Part shown: positions 10,042 through 19,894 of the stretch, one piece after another
How the letters are laid out: each line of letters starts with the position of its first letter
Numbering within the stretch: the first letter of the stretch is position 1
Assembly (NCBI GenBank): GCA_900073065.1
Contig: FJOG01000110.1
Span: 3,416 to 41,967 of the forward strand
Direction of reading: 5' to 3'
Source of the DNA: Phialocephala subalpina
Taxonomy: Eukaryota > Ascomycota > Leotiomycetes > Helotiales > Mollisiaceae
Length of the DNA: 38,552 bases
Notes under the pieces: generated by a model
Database searches by the model: none
Seen by the model: only the letters and a program-made list of their open reading frames with translations
Told to the model about the DNA's origin: nothing
Translations under genes and position numbers: made by a program

Positions 10042-11178
10042 ATGGGCGAAGATTCGAGAAAAACTATCATTATGGTGACCGTGTTCGGATTCTGTGGGGC
10101 TTTCCTCATGCTTTCTCGCCTCGCAATGCGCAAAGTCAGACGGCAAAAGTTCAACCTGAGTGACTACCTCACTATGGTAGCATTAGCTTGCCTGGCCTCT
10201 CGTACTGGATTCACTACTGTCGTTGTGTTATGGGGAAACAACAATTTGACGGACACATATCGAGCTTGGAACGAGTTTACTGCTCTCGAAATCCACCAGC
10301 GTGAGGTCGGAAGTAAATTGACTCTCGTTAATAGGATCAATTACAATACCTAGTAAGTCATTCTTTTAATAACTGCTCACGCCTTATTAACAATTTACCT
10401 TGTAGTATTTGGATACAGAAGGCTATCGTGCTGCTTCTCTATCGACGGATGTTGGATGGCCTTCCACAACCTCATCATATTATGAACTTCTACTGGGGTT
10501 TTCTTGCTTCAACATATATTGTGGTACAATCGGTCACATTCGTGGAATGTCATCCTTTCTATCTTTATTGGCAAGTAATGCCACCTCCCGGTATATAATC
10601 TTCTTCACACAGGATCTTACAAACATGATCTAACTACAATCCTAGGCAAATGCCCAAAAGCGCTCGTTCAGTTGATTGTGTTTGTTACTCTGAACATCGT
10701 GACTGATATTCTACTCATCATTCTCCCTATGCCATGGCTCATTAGAATGAAGGCATCTCTCAAGCAGTAAGTTACCATTGCCTTATTCATCGCTCTTGTC
10801 TCACACAATGTTCTTCATAGGCGTCTTTCACTCGTAGGCCTTTTTTCAATTGGCTTTCTACTTATAGCAGTCGCTATTGCTCGCCTCCCAATATACGGAA
10901 ATGGTACGAGCCAGGTCAACCGTAATACCTGGGGTTCTATTGAGGAATTCGCTGCAGCTTTCGTAGCAAATGTTCCTACCCTTTTCGCCCTTCGCCACCG
11001 ACCAGCCACAGCTGACAATACGTCGTTTTGCAACAGACGTCATTCAGATATGACAGAGCTTAGAAAGAGAGCAGACGAAGGGATCATGGTCACTCATTGT
11101 ATTGAACTCCAGCGCGACACGATCAAAGACTCGAAGGATCCAGAAGGCTTTGAGGTCGTGTGTTTTGAAGAAGTTTGA
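10042..11178 (+). CDS. Fungal rhodopsin-like seven-helix membrane protein (PTH11-related class)
   Basis: This is an integral membrane protein of the large fungal rhodopsin-domain family, whose members include candidate surface sensors. Four exons are joined: 10042-10352, 10406-10590, 10646-10766 and 10821-11178. Introns of 53, 55 and 54 bp (GTAAGT, GTATAT and GTAAGT donors) keep one frame of 324 residues. Visible landmarks are helix 1 (IIMVTVFGFCGAFLMLSRLA) followed by basic RKVRRQKFNLSDYL, helix 3 starting YIWIQKAIVLLLYRRML, helix 4 (WGFLASTYIVVQS) ending at FVECHPFYLYW, PGKCPKALVQLIVFVTLNIV and LLIILPMPWLIR in helix 5, LSLVGLFSIGFLLIAVAIAR in helix 6, and SIEEFAAAFVANVPTLFALR in helix 7. 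The acidic, soluble C-tail ends CFEEV. At 324 residues it is somewhat shorter than the usual 350-400, mainly at the N-terminus. No CFEM domain is present, so it is not a full PTH11. The splice model is mine but is forced by frame and homology. Confidence 0.9.
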
Positions 11179-12306
11179 AAGGAATAATTTAGTTCATGTG
11201 AGCCTCCACATGTCACAGAATCTGTTAGTGATACTATTTATTCTAATGCTGAATCCCAGAATATACATTCCGCCTACTAGAAGGCAATTGTTATGTGTTT
11301 GGAATTAATGATTTGCAAATGTAATTAATAGTCTTGAAAGTCAGGGTGACACTGAATAGTTTCATATATTACATAAACGAAGTTAAAGAAATCTTGTGAC
11401 TTGGTAAATATATTTGATATTGCTAAATCGCAATGATTGTGCTCGGGGCTGAGTAAATCACGTGACCCTGCGTGGGAATGACAGCAAGTTTCCTTCGTGC
11501 GAGAAAACATAGCTGTATAGAGCATAACGACCCTATCTATTTAAGATTTCAAAAGCCTCTCGTTGACCCAAAGATACAATTAGGCTCTGGGAGCGCTCTG
11601 TTTTCCATGAGACACAGAATACGTGCAGTGAGAACCTCTGAAAGCAGCGCAGTGATCACCGTTTGGCCCTTTGCTCCGTCATATTCACAAGTCGAGGGGA
11701 GTATAATCTCAGATTTTTACCTAACTCAAAAGGAACACCCATTTTAACGGACAAAGTCCTTGACCCCTTGATTCCTCGCATACCCATGTTTCGATCCAGA
11801 GGGCCTTCTCACTTTGGAAGTAGGCATCCTTGTGAATTTTTTTTCCCCAAAAATATTATTGAGAAATGGCCCATGGATGGTTGCGGGATTAATTGATTCT
11901 TCCCGGCCTCTCCGTAATTCTGAATCCCTGAGTAATTTCAGAAATGGCCATTGGTACCTTCGTACGACCTGCAGTTTTGGAGACGGCCGGAGATATTGCC
12001 AAAAGCTTGACATAAAAGCTTCAAAGACTGCAACCAGGGGTCTAACAGTGAGGGGAAGTACGCGCTAGAAAACAGTTATGCAACTTCTTTGATCATTTCG
12101 TTCAGAGCATGTCATTGGAGTTACCCGATTTGACGCGCGGGACAGCAACCTTACTTCGGGCCGCAACGGACCTTTGCTTATCAACCCCATGTTACTCTAC
12201 ATTGATTTTCAGGCGCTTGCAGATCACCACGCGGAAATGATGCAAGTGCAGGGAAGTCGAAAGCATGGCTTCTATGCATCCTTCCATGCATTGAAGATAA
12301 GGGTGT

Positions 12307-12329
12307 GCGGGGTACCATGCCTACCCCGC
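12307..12329. promoter_or_regulatory. Inverted GCGGGGTA pair, candidate Cre1/CreA site
   Basis: GCGGGGTA (12307-12314) and TACCCCGC (12322-12329) form perfect 8-bp arms around a 7-base loop, about 345 bp upstream of the secreted beta-propeller start. GCGGGG fits the SYGGRG consensus of the fungal carbon-catabolite repressor, and paired sites are known to bind it best. The same GCGGGGTA core occurs in the tandem repeat at 5600. Whether it is a protein site or only a hairpin cannot be told from sequence. Confidence 0.4.
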
Positions 12330-12500
12330 CTCAAGAATCAGTAATATGACTCGCGAGTCAGACCCAATTGTGCGGAAAGTTGATTCGCAGAAAGTGGATG
12401 CAAGAACAGAAAACATGTCACTGCGGGTCCAAAGAGTTTTTAGCAGTTTGAGGCATCTGCATTCAGAATTAATAAACCTATGAACAGAGAGAGAGTCGAT

Positions 12501-12671
12501 CCTCTCCGCTCCTCTCGTTTCCTACAAATATCATAAAGAAAGCGTTTCGGTTCCATTATTGGGATATGTAGAAAGGACTGCCCAGCAAACATCCTTCTCA
12601 AACACAGCACATATATCTCTGTCCTCCAAAGACTCTTTTGTTGAACATCTCAAATATATCTTCTCTTCAAT
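12501..12671 (+). promoter_or_regulatory. Core promoter and 5' leader of the beta-propeller gene
   Basis: A pyrimidine run (12501-12521), typical of strong filamentous-fungal promoters, is followed by a CATATATC TATA-like element near 12610 and a CT-rich leader. The bases before the ATG are CAAT, with A at position -3, a good fungal start context. Confidence 0.35.
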
Positions 12672-13871
12672 ATGCTCTTCCAAACTACCGTGGTACTGGC
12701 CTTCGCCATTGGAGCCTATGCAGATCTCTATAGTCTAGTCGCAACTATACCATGGGCTCCAGGAACACCGTCATCTACCGATCAGAGCGCCATATACAAC
12801 GGGACATACTACTTGTCTGACCGCACCAACAAAGGTGTTCATATTATATCCTTAGCCAACAAGACGCAAACTGGCTTCGTCGGGGGCTTCGTCACCGGTC
12901 TTGTCAATGGTACACTCTCATCCTCAATTTCTGGACCTGACGGGATTGTTATCCTTGCCAATCGCAATGAAATGTATGTTGGGGACGGCGACGGCACCGT
13001 CAAAGTTATCAACCTCTTCACCAACACTATTGTTGCCAACATCTCCACCGGGTCGAAAAAGCGTGCTGACGAATTTGCCTACGACCCCTCAACTCAGACC
13101 ATCGTCGTGACCAACGCTAACGAATCACCACCTATTGTCAACATCCTCAATGCCACCACTCATTTAATCATTGGCAACATTAGTTTTTCTGGGGCCAGCG
13201 GTCTCGAGCAACCAGCTTTCAATCCAGGCGACTCACAGTTCTACATCTCTGTTCCCCAGACTACCGGTGCTCCAGGTGGTGCCCTCCAGCTGATCAACGT
13301 CATCAAGGGCAGTTTTTCTATTGCCAAGACTCTTCCAATTCCTTCCTGTGCCCCAGCAGGGATTGTCTTCGGACCAGCGAATCATGTTTTTATCGGCTGC
13401 TCTGGATCTCAAGTCTCGAGTTTTGGATATTCAGCCAGCTACATCATGGATGTGACCACCGGGTCCATCGTCGCCAATATCAGCGGCATCACGGGCAGTG
13501 ATCAAGTCACGTACTCTGCAAAGACCGGCTACTACTACGCCTCCGCGTACTTGAATACCGTGAATGGTGTGCCGACGCCTATTCTTGCAGTAATCGCGGC
13601 CAACGGTACAGTGCTGCAGAAGATCGCGACCGATAACGTTACGGCTCATGCTGTATCCGTCGATCCTAGTACTGGTAACCTGGTTGTGCCTGTCAAAGCC
13701 AAGGGTATCCAGATCTATTCGCTCAATAGTACATCTACCACAGCTAGCGGCGGAACTCCAACATCGTCAACCCCTGCCTCCACCTCGAAAACCTCGGACG
13801 CTCAGAACAATCGCCTGGGAGCCCTGTTTGGGATGGCCGTTGCAGCTATGGCATTTGCTTGGTTATTATAG
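12672..13871 (+). CDS. GPI-anchored secreted beta-propeller (YVTN/SMP-30-like)
   Basis: This intronless gene encodes 399 residues. A signal peptide (MLFQTTVVLAFAIGAYA) is followed by repeated four-strand blades typical of a lactonase-like propeller: YLSDRTNKGVHIISL, EMYVGDGDGTVKVINLF, FAYDPSTQTIVVTNANES, QFYISVPQTTGAPGGALQLINV, VFIGCSGSQ, VTYSAKTGYYYASAYLN and VSVDPSTGNLVVPVKAKGIQ. At least eleven N-glycosylation sequons (such as NGT, NKT, NIS and NVT) point to heavy glycosylation. The C-terminus is Ser/Thr-rich, followed by a short polar patch (DAQNNR) and a hydrophobic tail (LGALFGMAVAAMAFAWLL), the layout of a GPI signal. It probably sits on the wall or plasma-membrane outer face. No catalytic residue can be assigned, so an adhesive or binding role is as likely as hydrolysis. 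The gene looks intact. Confidence 0.88.
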   Translation: MLFQTTVVLAFAIGAYADLYSLVATIPWAPGTPSSTDQSAIYNGTYYLSDRTNKGVHIISLANKTQTGFVGGFVTGLVNGTLSSSISGPDGIVILANRNEMYVGDGDGTVKVINLFTNTIVANISTGSKKRADEFAYDPSTQTIVVTNANESPPIVNILNATTHLIIGNISFSGASGLEQPAFNPGDSQFYISVPQTTGAPGGALQLINVIKGSFSIAKTLPIPSCAPAGIVFGPANHVFIGCSGSQVSSFGYSASYIMDVTTGSIVANISGITGSDQVTYSAKTGYYYASAYLNTVNGVPTPILAVIAANGTVLQKIATDNVTAHAVSVDPSTGNLVVPVKAKGIQIYSLNSTSTTASGGTPTSSTPASTSKTSDAQNNRLGALFGMAVAAMAFAWLL

Positions 13872-14099
13872 GAGAGACCGACAGTATGGAATACGAGGAT
13901 TAGGGAGGGCAGAGATATATGAGAATAGTAAAAGATATTTGGTATATTTAAGTAATTCAAGTGGAAATGCTAAGGATATTTATATCTGTATATTTGCTTG
14001 ATACGAAGTTGAAATGGACACTTGAAATTGCCGACTTGCCTTTGCATCCAACCAAATTCCACTTTTGGATCATTACCTAGGGGTTAAACAACTTTAGAC

Positions 14100-15130
14100 T
14101 CGCTAATATAAAGTGTTAGAATGCTATTCGTCGGGCAGTTTTAGGGGATCAAACGCTGAAAGTTAACTTGTTATAAACTTCTTATAAAAGGACTTATATT
14201 ATAATACTTTTAAAATACAAATTATTTCTTTAAATATAATATATATAGGATTTTTAACGTGATTATAAGGCTTATAATTTATATCTTCGTATTTTTATTT
14301 TGAATTTTTATATTTAATAACGAAAAATTATAAAAAAAGAAAAATTATATTTTGAATTTTTTCGATTAAATTTTGAATATTTAATAAATAATAATTATTA
14401 TCGAGAATTATTTTATTTAAGTTTTTATTATTATAAATAAGAATTAAAAAATTAATTAAAATTAAATTTATTAAATATAATTTTCATAAAAATAAAAGGA
14501 ATTTAAAATTATAAAATCTAATATCTTATTATTATCAAGGGTTTATATTTATAAAATTATTAATTATTTTCTTTTAATTTAAAATTAAATTTTTTATAAT
14601 ATTATAATAAAATTATATAAGTTTCTTAAAAATCCTTATTTATATTATATAGTTTCGAGGGTTTATATTAATTATATATTAATAATTATTCTTATCAAAG
14701 TTTTATTTAGAATTTAAATAAATCCTAAATTTTATAAAAAGGAAATTTTAAATTCAATAGGATTTTAAATAGGATTTTGAATTTATATATATCAAATCGC
14801 TCAAAAATTTAATATAAATTAAATAAATAAATGAACTAATAATATATAAATTTTATTTATAAAACTTTTAATAAAAAAATATAAATTTTTTTTATATAAT
14901 ACTTATAAACGTATTCCGAATATTAAAAAATATTTAAATTTTTATTAGTAAATATAAATAATATATACAAATTAAGAAATTCGAAATTTTAATATTTATT
15001 ATTAAGAAAGCTTGAATTTAACTTTAAATTTTAAAAATAAAAAATAATTTAATTCTTTAATTCTTTTGAATAATTAAAATATATAATAATAATATTTATA
15101 TATAATTTTTATTATTAAATTTCCCCTTTT
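14100..15130. other. A+T block, probably a RIP-eroded repeat
   Basis: Nearly 1 kb is almost wholly A and T, with only scattered G or C and no readable frame in any of the six. Composition changes abruptly at both edges. RIP of a former transposon is the usual cause in ascomycetes; I could not recognise any residual protein. Confidence 0.7.
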
Positions 15131-17905
15131 TCTCTTATCTTTTTCAGAGTTATCATAGGGTTTTCTCGCTCATGGACTCATGACAATATCACATCAGAAT
15201 CTCGAAGCGACACGCATCAGGTGATGAAGGGCTTTAGTTCAGAGGCCTTCATTTAGGGGCTTTGGCGATATCTCGATGATCTGATAAGTGATGTGTCTCA
15301 CATCTCAGGATATATGCTTCCGCTACGGTGTCACGGGGTAAGATGATCATGAGTTCTATCCTCAGCACCTCACACACTCCAGATCCCGAGTTCTGATTGA
15401 CTTTCAGGTTCCAGTTGACCCTTTCTGTAAAAAGGGTGTTATTGTGCACGTGACGCCATTGTCGATGTCTGGTAGGGACTTTGGCCGCAGGATACGCACC
15501 ACCAACACCAACGTCAGCGGCACCAACTCAACCAACTCCATCGACTCGATACTGCCCTTTATTTTATTTCTACTTTAACTTGGGTTTCTAGCAGACTCGT
15601 AGCACACGCCCTCGCAGTCATTCGTCTGGTTCGCAGCCGCCTTTGCGACAAACGACCCTCGGAAAATCGAATAGAGCTTCAGGAAGAACGACATTGGGGG
15701 AGAAGGTGTCCCTGTCACTAAAACAGGCCCGGAGACCAGGTGAGTAAAGGAAAAGGTACTCATAGCACATTCTGACGAGTCTGAAATCTAGTGCTCCCCC
15801 TCAACATTCGAGCATTCCTCTAACCCTAGTCTACGAATCTCCTCCACCCCTTCTCGCAGCTCCTCTTCAGCCAATATACCTAAGCCATGGTTCTTTAGCA
15901 CTCGAAACAATCTGCCTCTGTGTCCAATTCCCACAAACCCTGTCCTCCGTTTGTCGAAGCTATCGTCCAGCAGGGCCTTCGGACATTGCCTCTTCCTCCT
16001 TATCCTCCTCCAATCGACTACTCCTCTTCCGCAAAATCTCCCTATATCTCTGCGAAAGCTATCTACCAAACCCCTCTATTTTTGGCGTTCCAGGTGCGTC
16101 CCAAATTATTTTCCGGACGAGCGATACTAACCGACGTCCAAGAGCATGACAACCCTATTTCCAATACAATAGTGATGGGTCCGTTGAGGGAAATATTTTG
16201 GGCGCAGTAGGCACAATATCACTGCTTTGGGACGCACTTTGATCTGTGGAGATGTGCGAATGATTGTGGCCCTGGTTAGCGGAAGCATGGAAGCTGGAGG
16301 AAGAAGAGTGCTTTAATACTATGCATTTAGCGATACCCTTCTTATTGCCGCGGTGGTATACTTGCCGTTACTCTATCGAGGTTCTCTAGGTTGTCTACCT
16401 CCGCCCTTTGAAACACTGGACATCTCATCGCATGCAAGTCGACGACTCTCGAAGCTCGCTTTGCCGCACACATACAAGAAGTCCCAATTCGTCAACGGAA
16501 AGTTTGAGATCCGTCATGCCCATACAACAATGTGTTGTAGCTAGTCAAGACTTCACAGATGCAGTGCCACTACTTCAGTAGGCAATCTTTCGTCCCACCA
16601 AGTGGCGGATGTTGTACATCAAGCGTTATTTGGGCACGTTTCTTAGAACATTATCATTGAACCCAACGACAGCCTTATACAGCCTACCCTTGGTGTATTT
16701 ATGGTGTATTTATGGTAGCTCATTGCGTCTATTCGTGTCATTCGGGACGGACAGCTGCAATATGTGTATCATTCTTGCCATGAGGACAGACCATCTTTGC
16801 CTCGCGTTTGATCCTTCTCCAGTTCACACCACTTACTGCTTCTGGCTAATTTGAAGAGCCTGATGGGTCTTTGACTATTTTCTCTTCCATGCACGCTCTG
16901 TGGGCCACTTGGATCCTCGTAAGTTCCATCCAATTCGTGTATGGCCAATTTACTAACATGGAACTGCCATGGACATCGAAAGGAACAAGAAAACTACAAC
17001 GAAATGCCCTCAATATCACCTCTGCCAAACGTCCCAGATCTGCCAAAGCTTCGCCAAGCCGAGGGCTCCCTGTCCAACATATCATCCAACTTACTCGATC
17101 ACATCTTGATCACCTCTTCCCTCCTTGTTCCGCCTCCATACTTCAATTGCAGCCAAGAATACCCAACATACTCGAACCATATTGAGATATTGCTCTTCAT
17201 GTCGAGACTTCTCACAGCAATTGTTTTCAGTCGAGGCCGCCAGTTTGGGGAAGTTTTGGACCACAGCTCGTCCCTGTCCTTTCCTCCGACCCAAGATACC
17301 TTATAACTGCACGATCAGATACTGTCTCCGAATCCAGACATATAGTGGGCTTTATTTGCTCGGTGGTTGGGACAAGGGATTTCGAGCCTTTCAAGGTCCG
17401 AGAGGAATATCCGGGCTCCATTATTAGAACAACTTTCAGCAATTTATCCGTCGAAGCTTCGCTTCGTTTGGGCGATTAGCAGGAATGACCTCCTTCGTTG
17501 TCTGTTTTGAAAAGCCCTTGCTTTCGAGCATTCCCTTTCGGCTTGTTCAGATACCGAGTACCGACATTTGCCAATGTCCCACTTGTGGAAACCACTTTAC
17601 CATAGGTTCGCTCCTCCTTTGTCGTCCTTCAAGCACGGACTTTCATCAATATCTGTTTCGCAAAACCCACTTTCCTACGAGCTTCTGTCTGTAATGTTCC
17701 CTGGTAGCGTTGGACATTTGAAACTTTTGTTGCACATCTATAACGGCCTTTTAAATCTTGTAGGCCGTTGCGGTGGGGCATTGTCCCTTCGGTTACGGAC
17801 ATTCCGGAGTGTCTGTTGCACGTCTATAACGTCCCTTTCAACTAAGAAGGCCGTTGACTCGAGCATGGAATTCCTGCCACAAGTCACATCACCTCTCATA
17901 ACGTT
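15130..17905. other. No supported gene; mixed-composition DNA
   Basis: Several minus-strand frames of 60-95 codons occur (15249-15449, 15788-16069, 16846-17085 and 17227-17442). Their Lys/Arg/Glu-rich reading follows the purine bias of that strand, and I recognise no domain. A pair of similar minus-strand segments near 17710-17740 and 17815-17845 reads VIDVQQ in both (RDVIDVQQTLRN and KAVIDVQQKFQM), so a local duplication is likely. Confidence 0.4.
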
Positions 17906-18454
17906 GTGATGTCCTCATACTCCCTTTCTTTCTCTTTCTCCCTTACACCACATGTCTTCTCCCTCTTGTATATTGTTTTCGGTGAACTTCTACAGAGTAA
18001 GCTGGGCATCGTTCTGGGATCAATCATCTTTGTTCTACTAAAGTGCATTTATTCTTCAGCAAGACCTTACACTAGAGTAGGCCTCATCATATCTACCTCC
18101 ATTCTCAGCTACCATCTCTATCTGAGGCTGTTCGAAGTGCTCTTAGATCTTTTCTTGCGACCCATTGCAAGGATTCACTACACAATACTGTGGATCTTCT
18201 CTTACTTCTCTCATATTTCAACGCGATCCATGGCTGGGCAGCTTGTCGGGTATCCTCATAGCCACCCAAGCTCACACTGGGAGCTGATGCCTCACTCTGA
18301 CCACTACTATAGCGCCTTAGGAGCATGGAGTGGCCCCTTTACAAGACTATTGAGAAATACCGATGAGCCTCGAGTGGGCCAAATGGTCGTGAGTGGTGGA
18401 GTAGGCCGAAATGGCTTGCCTCTTTGTAACTCTTCCGAGACGGCAGCTTACTGA
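17906..18454 (+). CDS. Doubtful 182-codon frame, hydrophobic
   Basis: This is one of the longest open frames in the gene-poor part. It has three or four hydrophobic segments (for example VFSLLYIVFGELL, LGIVLGSIIFVLLKCIY and VGLIISTSILSYHLYLRLFEVLLDLF) and then a polar tail rich in His, Ser and Gly. A small membrane protein is possible. Against it, the plus strand here is pyrimidine-rich, which by itself produces Leu/Ser/Phe-rich frames, and I recognise no family. An alternative start is the next ATG at 17909. Confidence 0.2.
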   Translation: MMSSYSLSFSFSLTPHVFSLLYIVFGELLQSKLGIVLGSIIFVLLKCIYSSARPYTRVGLIISTSILSYHLYLRLFEVLLDLFLRPIARIHYTILWIFSYFSHISTRSMAGQLVGYPHSHPSSHWELMPHSDHYYSALGAWSGPFTRLLRNTDEPRVGQMVVSGGVGRNGLPLCNSSETAAY

Positions 18455-19768
18455 ACGGGAAGGCATCCAGGCCAGTCTCCTTCTCCCTTGTGCCCAACAG
18501 AAAATGTCGTCAGGACGTAGAGCGTGCCGCCTCAATGATCAAGTCAGCAAAAGAAAAGCCGTTGCCGTAATTTGAGAGCAATTTGCTTGAGTCATCAGAT
18601 GAGAGACGAGCACCCGACTTGGCAATCATATATTGCAGTTTCGAGACGGCATATGTTGGATAAGACCACATTCGCAAGACTTAACAAGATTGCGGAGCTA
18701 CACAAGACCAACTCACCGTTCTCTATCAAGCGAACAAAATAGGATTGGGTGTTTATACTGTGTTGCTATGGTATCTGCACCTCTTAGCTACGGGATTCAA
18801 TGAACCTCTTCATGCCATTTGGTTCTCGTACTCTCAACTCCGGTCTATGCATATCCATGAGCTCGACCCAAAACCCTCTAGTCAATATAGTTCTTTTTCA
18901 GGGTGTATTTCTATGTCAGAGGAGATCCCTCAAGATAAGGCAATGCCTGATGCTGCATAGAAAAGAATTATTACTTCCAAAGCATGTTGGAAAGAGAGCA
19001 TTGGTTAACGTCCTCTCTGTCTCGTCAGAAAGACTGTCCAAGCATTTACAACGGTTGAGTGAGTCACGTCAATGATTGATGGTCTGGATAGAGACAAAAC
19101 CAGGTATAGAGCCAATATTTGAGATCAAACGACAAAGTTGAAAACCTACCTTCTGCTCTGGAGCAATGATGCACTACTGACAAGTTGCTATTTCAATGCC
19201 CTATCCTTGCGTAATGTTGCTACGAGAAACTTCAATACTTTGCCTTTGAGCAAGGCTTCAATGAATAGCTGGATATCTCTCAGGCCAACTCTTGAAGAAT
19301 TGAGCCGTACAGTGCGGCGTTCGACTCGGCTTCAATTCGGCTATTCCGTAATCCCCGAATTGACGCACAGTGAAACTTGATGCGCCACGGCCTGCTCCGT
19401 GCCAATCACTTGCTTCCAAGGCTCCGCAGATTCAGAGAAGGAAGTTCAATGCAAGACACAACCTCAGATAATGTGGCAGATGCTATAGGTTAACTCTGGG
19501 GGAGGTAGCGCTGATGGCGCCAATAGCACGAAGGCATTTCTACTACGACTTCTCAATTCAAACAATCCACTACCGAACTATAATCTCCCGACCAATTCGT
19601 CTTAAGCACTCATCAAGAATAGATCGCGCATCCTCAAGTCTCCACCCGCTCTCAGTTCGAACGAAAGGTGCGACTGGCGTTTTTGGGTAGGTTCTTACTG
19701 ATTCCGCTCAACAGAACAAGCTATTTGCTCTGGAACACTGCCATTGAGCCCTTTTCTATCTTGAAGCA
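18455..19768. other. No supported gene
   Basis: Only short overlapping frames are present and none has a domain. I see no repeat or structural signal in this 1.3-kb stretch. Confidence 0.4.
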
Positions 19769-19894
19769 CCCAGTTTAGTGGGATAGGCAAAGGTCTCTTG
19801 ATCTAATATACCCAGTTTAGTGGGATAGGCAAAGGTCTCTTGATCTAATATACCCAGTTTAGTGGGATAGGCAAAGGTCTCTTGATCTAATATA
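19769..19894. repeat. Perfect 42-bp tandem repeat, three copies
   Basis: Three identical 42-bp units (19769-19810, 19811-19852 and 19853-19894) begin CCCAGTTTAGTGGGATAGGC. The period is a multiple of three. On the minus strand the units read as the 14-residue repeat ILDQETFAYPTKLG inside an open frame of 62 codons (19756-19944). The absence of any mismatch means the array is young or kept uniform by gene conversion or replication slippage. Confidence 0.95.

Larger units (their letters stand above)
11179..12671. other. Intergenic stretch of 1.5 kb
   Basis: No gene is supported here. Overlapping short frames on both strands (for example 11744-12013 minus) carry no recognisable domain. The right end is the promoter of the beta-propeller gene and holds the inverted GCGGGGTA pair at 12307-12329. 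Confidence 0.5.

Noticed and set aside
13648..14001. 117-codon plus frame
   Set aside because: It is an out-of-frame shadow of the Ser/Thr-rich end of the beta-propeller gene running into its 3' flank.
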